40,283 nucleotides of DNA, from NCBI GenBank assembly GCA_017857815.1, contig JAFMCL010000024.1, forward strand, positions 1 through 40,283. Reading direction: 5' to 3'. The position numbers and the translations under genes are program-made. Of this stretch, positions 32,591-38,746 are shown in pieces. The notes under the pieces were generated by a model, which worked only from the letters and a program-made list of their open reading frames with translations, did no database searches and had not been told where the DNA came from. Origin of the DNA: Flavobacteriaceae bacterium. Its GTDB lineage: Bacteria; Bacteroidota; Bacteroidia; Flavobacteriales; Flavobacteriaceae. Every line of letters begins with the position of its first letter. The first letter of the stretch is position 1.

Positions 32591-32605
32591 AACCTAGTTT
32601 AGGTT
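32591..32605. terminator. Small hairpin between convergent glycosyltransferase and nadD genes
   Basis: AACCTA (32591-32596) pairs with TAGGTT (32600-32605) around a 3-base loop, followed by a short palindrome CATAATTATG (32607-32616) and ATTTTTA. It lies in the 65-base convergent gap. A weak terminator is possible. Confidence 0.3.
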
Positions 32606-32643
32606 TCATAATTATGATTTTTACCTATAAATAAAAAAGAGAC

Positions 32644-33225
32644 TTAAATTTTAAAAACGAATTTTTCTAAGAATGAAAAAGCTTTTGCTGGTAAAAGCAT
32701 TTGGACGTTTTTTCTTACAAGCACCAGTTCTCGAATTTCAGAGGATGAAATCTCCATAAGTGGAGCATTAAAAAATTGAATATTGGGATGCGAATTAAAC
32801 CTTTCTGGAACAGGGTTTGAATCTTTCCTGGGATAAACATAGATTTCATTATCGCTTAATATTTTTTCAAAATCCCTCCATTTTTCAAAATCAGCAATAT
32901 TGTCTTGACCCATCAATAAAACGAATGCTAATTGAGGATGAATTTCCTTTAACTTCCCGAGGGTTGTACATGTATAACTGGGCGTTGGTAAGTCAAATTC
33001 CAGTTCACAGCTTTTTAATTTAGGATGATCCTCTAGAACCAAATTCACCAATTCTAAACGTTGCTTGCTGTTTAAAAAACCGCTTTCTTTTTTTAAAGGA
33101 TTTTGTGGACTGACGACAAACCAAATCTCTTCAAGACTTGTGTTATTTAAAAAGAAATTTGCCAACGAAAGATGTCCCTTGTGAATCGGATTGAATGTTC
33201 CAAAATAAAGTCCAATTTTTTTCAT
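32644..33225 (-). CDS. nadD: Nicotinate-nucleotide adenylyltransferase
   Basis: 193 residues, standard for NadD, which makes deamido-NAD from nicotinate mononucleotide and ATP. The nucleotidyltransferase motif GTFNPIHKGHL (9-19, with H15 and H18) and the late ISSSEIR motif (159-165) are both present, as is PSYTCTTLGKL near residue 82. Start is the ATG at 33225, which overlaps the gmk stop by one base. Last gene of the yicC-gmk-nadD group. Confidence 0.96.
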   Translation of the reverse strand: MKKIGLYFGTFNPIHKGHLSLANFFLNNTSLEEIWFVVSPQNPLKKESGFLNSKQRLELVNLVLEDHPKLKSCELEFDLPTPSYTCTTLGKLKEIHPQLAFVLLMGQDNIADFEKWRDFEKILSDNEIYVYPRKDSNPVPERFNSHPNIQFFNAPLMEISSSEIRELVLVRKNVQMLLPAKAFSFLEKFVFKI

Positions 33226-33794
33226 TAGGATTTTAAAAAGTGCTCTGCTTTTTCACAAACCTCCTTGATTGCCAAATCCAAATCATCGTTAATGATAATG
33301 CTATCAAATTTCGGAGCAGCTTCAAGTTCTTTTTCAGCTTTTGCAATACGCTCTTGCATTGCAGCTTCACTCTCTGTACCTCTCGACCGCAATCGCTCTT
33401 CCAATACTGCTTTATTGGGTGGCTGAATAAATAGAGCCAAAGTTTCCTCCGGATATTGGGATTTGATATTCAATCCTCCCACCACGTCGATGTCAAAAAT
33501 CACATGCTTTCCTGCCTCCCAATTTCTTTTTATTTCAGATTTAAGGGTGCCATAATATTTATCGGTATAGACTTCTTCAAATTCGACAAACTCCTCCCGA
33601 TCAATCTTATCTTTAAAATCTTCTGCACTTAAGAAATAATAATCTTTTCCGTCAATTTCACCCGCTCTGGGTTTTCTAGAAGTAGCAGAAATGGAAAAAG
33701 ATAGGGGTAGGTTTTTTTGCAAAAGCGCCTTAACAAGTGTTGTTTTACCACTTCCAGAAGGGGCCGAAAAAACAATCAGTTTTCCTTTTTTCAA
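33225..33794 (-). CDS. gmk: Guanylate kinase
   Basis: 189 residues, GMP to GDP phosphorylation. The P-loop is APSGSGKTTLV (11-21). The GMP-binding region has SRKPRAGEIDGKDYYFLS and EFVEFEEVYTDKYYGT, and the lid is RLRSRGTESEAAMQERI. The start is forced to the TTG at 33794: the preceding codon in the same frame is the yicC TAA, and the next Met lies far past the P-loop. yicC and gmk thus form one continuous frame split by a single stop codon. A one-base overlap joins it to nadD. Confidence 0.95.
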   Translation of the reverse strand: MKKGKLIVFSAPSGSGKTTLVKALLQKNLPLSFSISATSRKPRAGEIDGKDYYFLSAEDFKDKIDREEFVEFEEVYTDKYYGTLKSEIKRNWEAGKHVIFDIDVVGGLNIKSQYPEETLALFIQPPNKAVLEERLRSRGTESEAAMQERIAKAEKELEAAPKFDSIIINDDLDLAIKEVCEKAEHFLKS

Positions 33795-34652
33795 TTATAA
33801 AACGTTGAGTAATTGTTCTTTTATTTTTTCCAATTCGTCTTTCATCTGCACCACAACTTTTTGAAGTGCGGCATGGTTGGCTTTTGATCCAATGGTGTTG
33901 ATTTCTCGACCCATTTCCTGAGCGATAAAAGCTAACTTCTTACCACTCGAAACAGAAGCATCAAGCGTTTCTTTAAAGTAATCGATATGTGTTTTCAATC
34001 GAACTTTTTCCTCCGTAATGTCATACTTTTCAAGATAGTAGATCAACTCTTGTTCAAAGCGATTTTGGTCGATTTCTACTTTCAATTCATTTAAATTGTC
34101 TTTGAGTTTATCACTCACCCTTTGAGTTCTTTCAGGGTCAATCTCCTCGGCTTGAGCTAATAAATTACTTAGTGCCTCTAATCGTTTAAGGAATTCAATT
34201 TCAAGAGTTTTCCCTTCATCAAGACGGTGAGAGTTTAAATGCTCTAGAGCGATTTTCAACAAATCTTTAATCGCAACCACCTCCAAATCATTTAGATCTT
34301 CAAGGTCAGTTTTTAAGACATCTGGAAGTCGCATGGCAACTTTTAAGAGTTCAAACCTATCTCCCTCATGTATTTGACTGAGCTGGTCAATGTATTGATT
34401 AACAGTATTGACGTTAATCGTCTTTGCATTGGACAGGTTTGTATTTTCAATATGTAATGACAGGTCCACCTTGCCCCTTACGAGGGCTTCTCCGATGGTC
34501 TTTTTTAATTGATTTTCAATCTCTTTAAGATGATATGGAAGCCTTGTATTAAGGTCTAAACTTTTACTATTCAGAGACCTTAATTCTACAGAAATATTTT
34601 TATTGTCGAATTGTTTTTCGGCTTTTCCATAGCCAGTCATTGATTGAATCAT
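33795..34652 (-). CDS. yicC: YicC/YloC family protein (endoribonuclease family)
   Basis: 285 residues. MIQSMTGYGKAEKQF, ELRSLNSKSLDLNTRLP and the C-terminal FIAQEMGREINTIGSKANHA are hallmarks of the YicC-like family, stress-related proteins whose members have been shown to act as endoribonucleases. The long middle part (about 140-230) is helical and charged. Start is the ATG at 34652, six bases downstream of the DUF1080 gene. It ends in a TAA directly before the TTG of gmk, in the same frame. A yicC-gmk neighbourhood is common across bacteria. Confidence 0.93.
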   Translation of the reverse strand: MIQSMTGYGKAEKQFDNKNISVELRSLNSKSLDLNTRLPYHLKEIENQLKKTIGEALVRGKVDLSLHIENTNLSNAKTINVNTVNQYIDQLSQIHEGDRFELLKVAMRLPDVLKTDLEDLNDLEVVAIKDLLKIALEHLNSHRLDEGKTLEIEFLKRLEALSNLLAQAEEIDPERTQRVSDKLKDNLNELKVEIDQNRFEQELIYYLEKYDITEEKVRLKTHIDYFKETLDASVSSGKKLAFIAQEMGREINTIGSKANHAALQKVVVQMKDELEKIKEQLLNVL

Positions 34653-34658
34653 GTGTGT

Positions 34659-35399
34659 TTAAAGTTCTCTAATTTTAATGTTTCTGTAAGAAACCATATC
34701 ACCATGATCTTGAAGACCAATTTTTCCAGTTTTGAATTTAGCAAAGTATTCCCAGTCAGAAAATTTTGAATTGGCAACTAAGCTGTCCCAACCCTCACCA
34801 GAAACAGGAAAGGTAACGATCTCGACACCGTTTTGAGTAACACTTCCTTGGTTGGTTTTGTGATTGATCATCAAAACAACATGATTCCATTCTCCGGCAA
34901 CTTTACAAACATCCTGAGTTGGTTGGACCATATCGTACAAGGCGCCTGCTTGATGAAATTTTGGATTGGCCAAAGCATCAGGGTGACGCTCGTTGTCCAA
35001 GACCTGGATTTCTGGACCAGTTGAATAAGGTTTTCCATAAGCTTCTCCTTCATTAACCGCCCAAAAGATTCCACTGTTTCCTCCTTCTGAAATGTTCCAC
35101 TCTAGGGAAAGCTCAAAATTTGTAAACTCTTTGTCAGTAACGATATCATCAATCTCTTTTTTACTTGATTTAAGCGCTGGGTCGAAAACCATTGCACCAT
35201 CGATAATTGACCAAGCAGCACTCATCTCAGTGCTATTGTATTTGTGCCATCCGTCAAAAGATTTGCCATCAAAAAGGCTTGTCCATTCTGGTATTGCTTC
35301 CACTATTGGAGCTTCGATAGCATCAACTGATTTTTTCTTTGGTGCTTGCTTGCAAGCGAATAATAATGCAACTGTACAGACTAATAATAACTTTTTCAT
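34659..35399 (-). CDS. DUF1080 (3-keto-disaccharide hydrolase family) lipoprotein
   Basis: 246 residues. The signal peptide MKKLLLVCTVALLFAC gives a lipid anchor at Cys16. A single DUF1080 (PF06439) concanavalin-like domain follows: EWTSLFDGKSFDGWHKYN, FELSLEWNISEGGNSGIFWAV, TGPEIQVLDNERHPDA, GEWNHVVLMINH and IGLQDHGDMVSYRNIKIREL. Family members act on 3-keto-glycosides by hydrolysis or elimination, though many remain uncharacterised. It is 11 bases after the sugar isomerase-like gene and six before yicC on the same strand. The neighbourhood supports a 3-keto-sugar pathway in the periplasm. Confidence 0.88.
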   Translation of the reverse strand: MKKLLLVCTVALLFACKQAPKKKSVDAIEAPIVEAIPEWTSLFDGKSFDGWHKYNSTEMSAAWSIIDGAMVFDPALKSSKKEIDDIVTDKEFTNFELSLEWNISEGGNSGIFWAVNEGEAYGKPYSTGPEIQVLDNERHPDALANPKFHQAGALYDMVQPTQDVCKVAGEWNHVVLMINHKTNQGSVTQNGVEIVTFPVSGEGWDSLVANSKFSDWEYFAKFKTGKIGLQDHGDMVSYRNIKIREL

Positions 35400-35410
35400 T
35401 TAATTTATAT

Positions 35411-36463
35411 TTAAAGGTTTAATATTTTTTTAAGGTGTTTTTCATCAATTTCAGAACCTGCAAAATCGTCGAAAGTTTTTTGAGTAGCTTCAATAATATG
35501 GGACTGAATGAAAGACGCTCCTTCGCGGGCTCCTTGTTCGGGACTTTTTATGCAGCACTCCCATTCCATCACTGCCCAAACATCACATCCATATTCTGTG
35601 AGTTTCGTAAAAATACTTTTAAAGTCAATTTGACCATCGCCCAGTGATCGATATCTTCCAGCGCGATCAATCCAATCTCCATAACCTCCAAAAGCTCCTT
35701 TCTTTCCATTGGGTCGGAATTCCGAATCTTTTACGTGAAAGGATTTTATAAAGGAGTGATAATGATCGATATATTCTAGATAATCTAATTGTTGTAATAC
35801 AAAATGACTGGGGTCATAAAGGATGTTTACCCGTTTGTGATTTCCAGTTTCTTTTAAAAAGCGTTCAAAAGTAACTCCATCATGAAGGTCCTCTCCTGGG
35901 TGAATTTCATAACAAACATCTACTCCGTTTTCATCAAAAGTATTTAGTATGGGCAGCCATCTTTTTGCCAATTCTTTAAAGCCCATTTCAACCAAGCCCT
36001 CAGGCCTTTGCGGCCAAGGATGCCAAGTGTGCCAAAGTAGAGCCCCCGAAAAGGTTGCATGCGCATTCAGACCTAATCGGCGAGAAGCAATTGCTGCATT
36101 TTTTAATGTTTTGATGGCCCATTCAGTTCTGGCCTTTGGATTGTTTTTATAAGCATCAGGCGCAAAATTATCAAACATCAAATCGTAGGCTGGGTGAACG
36201 GCAACCAATTGACCTTGAAGGTGGGTTGAGAGTTCAGTGATTTCAAGTCCATAGGAGTTGACTTTGCCTTTGAGTTCATCACAATAAGTTTGACTTTCGG
36301 CTGCCTTGTCCAAGTCAATCAGAAAGGTTTCCCACGTGGGAATTTGAATCCCTTTATATCCCAGACCGGCAGCCCATTTACACATACCATCAAGGGTGTT
36401 GAAAGGAGCTTCTTTATCGACAAACTGTGCTAAAAAAACCGCTGGTCCTTTTATTGTTTTCAT
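35411..36463 (-). CDS. Sugar phosphate isomerase/epimerase-like TIM-barrel protein (cytoplasmic)
   Basis: 350 residues from the ATG at 36463, whose ATGA overlaps the stop of the upstream oxidoreductase. An ATG at 36484 is less likely. The xylose-isomerase-like (AP endonuclease 2) fold shows candidate metal ligands in VCYEIHPGEDLHDG (Glu), NILYDPSHF (Asp), KSFHVKDSEF (His) and VMEWECCIKS (Glu). No signal peptide. Relatives isomerise, epimerise or dehydrate sugars; in clusters with DUF1080 and Gfo/Idh proteins some act on 3-keto-sugars. The exact substrate is unknown. Confidence 0.88.
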   Translation of the reverse strand: MKTIKGPAVFLAQFVDKEAPFNTLDGMCKWAAGLGYKGIQIPTWETFLIDLDKAAESQTYCDELKGKVNSYGLEITELSTHLQGQLVAVHPAYDLMFDNFAPDAYKNNPKARTEWAIKTLKNAAIASRRLGLNAHATFSGALLWHTWHPWPQRPEGLVEMGFKELAKRWLPILNTFDENGVDVCYEIHPGEDLHDGVTFERFLKETGNHKRVNILYDPSHFVLQQLDYLEYIDHYHSFIKSFHVKDSEFRPNGKKGAFGGYGDWIDRAGRYRSLGDGQIDFKSIFTKLTEYGCDVWAVMEWECCIKSPEQGAREGASFIQSHIIEATQKTFDDFAGSEIDEKHLKKILNL

Positions 36464-37599
36464 TGATTTTCCATGCTGACCCATACGTTTCCATTTTTAT
36501 TTGATTCCACAACTTTTTCGATAAACAGCATCCCACGAACACCATCGTTCATGGTTGGAAATTCTCCATCATAAAAATCCTCTCCTCGAATCGCTTTGGC
36601 GACTCCTTTGTAAATATTTCCCATAGCATCAAAAATTCCCTCGGGGTGTCCACCAGGCAATTTCGTTCCGTCGGCTGCGATTTCAGAGACATAAGCATTT
36701 CCAGGTTTAATTACCCTTCTTGGCTCGTCATCCTTCAAATGATATAAATAATTTGGATTTTCTTGCTCCCATCTGTAAGCGCCTTTTTTTCCATAAATGG
36801 CAACTTTGATATTATTCTCTTCTCCAGTAGCAATCTGGCTTGCACGAAGAACTCCTTTAAATTTATCAGAAAAACGAATTAAAACGGTTCCATCTATGTC
36901 CAAAGTATTGTCTTCATACAAATTATTTAAATCAGAAAGTAATGATTTTATTTCCATTCCAGTAAGATATTCTGCCATCTGAAAAGCATGCGTCCCAATG
37001 TCTCCTATACAAGAACTGATACCTGCTTTTTTGGGATCTAATCTCCATACGGTCTTGCGTATTTCAGGATCGTGAATTACGGGATTGATCCAGCCTTGGT
37101 AATATTGAACATCTATTTTATGGATTTCTCCTAACTCTCCGGCCGCAATCATGTGTTTCATGTGACGAACCAAAGGATAGCCTGTATAAGTGTAGGTGAC
37201 AGCAAAAATAGCATTGTGCTTTCTCTGAAGTGCTTCGAGTTCTTTAGCCTCTTCATAGGAAGTAGTCAATGGCTTTTCGCAAATAACATTAAATCCATTT
37301 TCCAATAGCTTTTTGGCCATAGGAAAATGCAAAAAATTTGGGGTTAGAACAGAAACAACTTCTATTCGTTCTTCTAAAGGTTTGCTTATTTCGGTTTCAA
37401 TAAATTGATTAAAATCGTTGTATACACGATCAGTATTTATTCCAATCTGTTTGGCAAATTTGGTGTTTTCCTCATAGTCCGGGTTGAAAACACCCCCGAC
37501 AATTTCATAACGATCAAACATGTAGGAAGCCACACGATGTAATATTCCGATTAGGGAATCGCCTCCGCCTCCGAGAATACCAAGTCTAATTTTATTCAT
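36460..37599 (-). CDS. Gfo/Idh/MocA family oxidoreductase
   Basis: 379 residues, no signal peptide. The N-terminal Rossmann fold LGILGGGGDSLIGILHRV (5-22) binds NAD(P), and EKPLTTSYEEA contains the family's EKP catalytic lysine (near residue 109). The C-terminal alpha/beta domain includes GISSCIGDIGTHAFQMAEYLTG with the usual D-x3-H motif. Such enzymes oxidise or reduce sugars and cyclitols, often at C3. The gene sits in an operon with two TIM-barrel isomerase-like proteins and a DUF1080 protein, and overlaps the next gene by four bases (ATGA). Confidence 0.9.
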   Translation of the reverse strand: MNKIRLGILGGGGDSLIGILHRVASYMFDRYEIVGGVFNPDYEENTKFAKQIGINTDRVYNDFNQFIETEISKPLEERIEVVSVLTPNFLHFPMAKKLLENGFNVICEKPLTTSYEEAKELEALQRKHNAIFAVTYTYTGYPLVRHMKHMIAAGELGEIHKIDVQYYQGWINPVIHDPEIRKTVWRLDPKKAGISSCIGDIGTHAFQMAEYLTGMEIKSLLSDLNNLYEDNTLDIDGTVLIRFSDKFKGVLRASQIATGEENNIKVAIYGKKGAYRWEQENPNYLYHLKDDEPRRVIKPGNAYVSEIAADGTKLPGGHPEGIFDAMGNIYKGVAKAIRGEDFYDGEFPTMNDGVRGMLFIEKVVESNKNGNVWVSMENQ

Positions 37600-37639
37600 A
37601 TTTATTTTAATATTTATGAGATTATAATGAAGTAAAAAT

Positions 37640-37677
37640 AGGATTTTTTTTAAAAAGCCAAAGCATTATAAAATCCT
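37640..37677 (-). terminator. Inverted repeat between the TIM-barrel lipoprotein and oxidoreductase genes
   Basis: AGGATTTT and AAAATCCT form a perfect 8-bp stem with a 22-base loop in minus-strand RNA, followed by a short ATTTTTA. It lies 22 bases past the lipoprotein gene. The large loop and weak T run make it a doubtful terminator. Confidence 0.3.
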
Positions 37678-37698
37678 TAGTTACAATCAGAATATAAG

Positions 37699-38661
37699 TT
37701 ACATTAACTTTAAAAGTAAATCTCGTGTCGCCAATATTCCTTCTTCTTCACTGAGACGACTTCCTTCATATTCTATTCCGATGAACTGGTCATATCCATT
37801 ACTTTTGACAATAGAAATCAACCTTTGATAATCCAAAGTAGTTTCATTTCCTTCTTCATCAAAGTCATATGATTTGGCACTAACTGCAAATGCTTTGGGC
37901 ATCATTTCGGCGACTCCTTTGTAATTGTCATAAGATTCAATGCAAGGGGCATCCCAAAGTTCATTATTTTCTCTTTTTAAACAAAAATTCCCAAAATCAG
38001 GAAGTGTACCACAGTTCTTCATGCCTACTTCATTTATGAGTGTCATTAAAAGGGCAGCATTGGAAGATAAATTACCATGATTTTCTACGATAATATTTAT
38101 ATTTAATGGAAGTGCATATTCAGACAGTGCGATAAGACTGAGCTTAGAATAACTTTTCCAAAGCTCAGGATCAGTCTCGCCAAATAAATTGATTCTTATT
38201 GAATGACAACCGATCGCTGCTGCCGCATTAATCCATTTTTTATGATTTTCGATTGCAGTAAGTCTTTCCTCTTCGTTTTGAGTAGCTAAATTCCCTTCCT
38301 CATCAACCATAATCAAAATGTTTTTCAATCCAAATTTGGCCGAAAGCTCATTGTTTTTTTGAATGAATATTTTGATCGCTGCCTCTGGATCATCACTTTT
38401 GGTGACATCAGTATATAATTGACTAACATATTCCAAACCTTCAAAGCCCCAATTACTTGCTATGGATGCAAATTCATAAGGAGAAACCTTATCCTCTAAG
38501 ATCATTTTGTTGATTGACCACTGGGCTAATGAAATTTTATAGGCCGGTGCCTCAGACTTAATTATCTTTTTTGTCGTCGTATTTTTACAAGAACTAAAGC
38601 CAAATAAAATTGCTCCAACTCCAATAACAACGATTGCAGTTAGTCCACTTAATTTTTTCAT
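37699..38661 (-). CDS. Exported TIM-barrel (sugar isomerase/epimerase-like) lipoprotein
   Basis: 320 residues. A signal peptide (about 1-24, ending FGFSSC) places a lipid on Cys25, unlike the cytoplasmic paralogue nearby. The barrel shows ISLAQWSINKMI, NINIIVENHGNLSSN (Glu), GTLPDFGNFCL (Asp) and YDQFIGIEYEGSRL (Glu), all consistent with the xylose-isomerase-like metal site. Probably periplasmic, acting on a sugar derivative in the same pathway as the DUF1080 lipoprotein. Start is the ATG at 38661, 85 bases from the divergent GMC gene. A 99-base gap separates it from the oxidoreductase downstream, so they may be separate transcripts. Confidence 0.87.
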   Translation of the reverse strand: MKKLSGLTAIVVIGVGAILFGFSSCKNTTTKKIIKSEAPAYKISLAQWSINKMILEDKVSPYEFASIASNWGFEGLEYVSQLYTDVTKSDDPEAAIKIFIQKNNELSAKFGLKNILIMVDEEGNLATQNEEERLTAIENHKKWINAAAAIGCHSIRINLFGETDPELWKSYSKLSLIALSEYALPLNINIIVENHGNLSSNAALLMTLINEVGMKNCGTLPDFGNFCLKRENNELWDAPCIESYDNYKGVAEMMPKAFAVSAKSYDFDEEGNETTLDYQRLISIVKSNGYDQFIGIEYEGSRLSEEEGILATRDLLLKLM

Positions 38662-38713
38662 AATACTATTTTATAATTTTAAAACACAAAGTACGATAAA
38701 AATTATATATTTT

Positions 38714-38721
38714 TATATTTG
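38714..38721 (+). promoter_or_regulatory. TATATTTG -7 element for the GMC oxidoreductase gene
   Basis: TATATTTG matches TAnnTTTG exactly, 25 bases before the ATG at 38747, nearly the same spacing as at the ZIP gene. It is within the divergent intergenic region. Confidence 0.65.
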
Positions 38722-38746
38722 ATAAATAAATCCAATAAGTTATTCT

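Noticed and set aside
38687-38693. TACTTTG on the minus strand before the TIM-barrel lipoprotein
   Set aside because: One base short of TAnnTTTG; treated as a chance near-match although it is in a plausible place.
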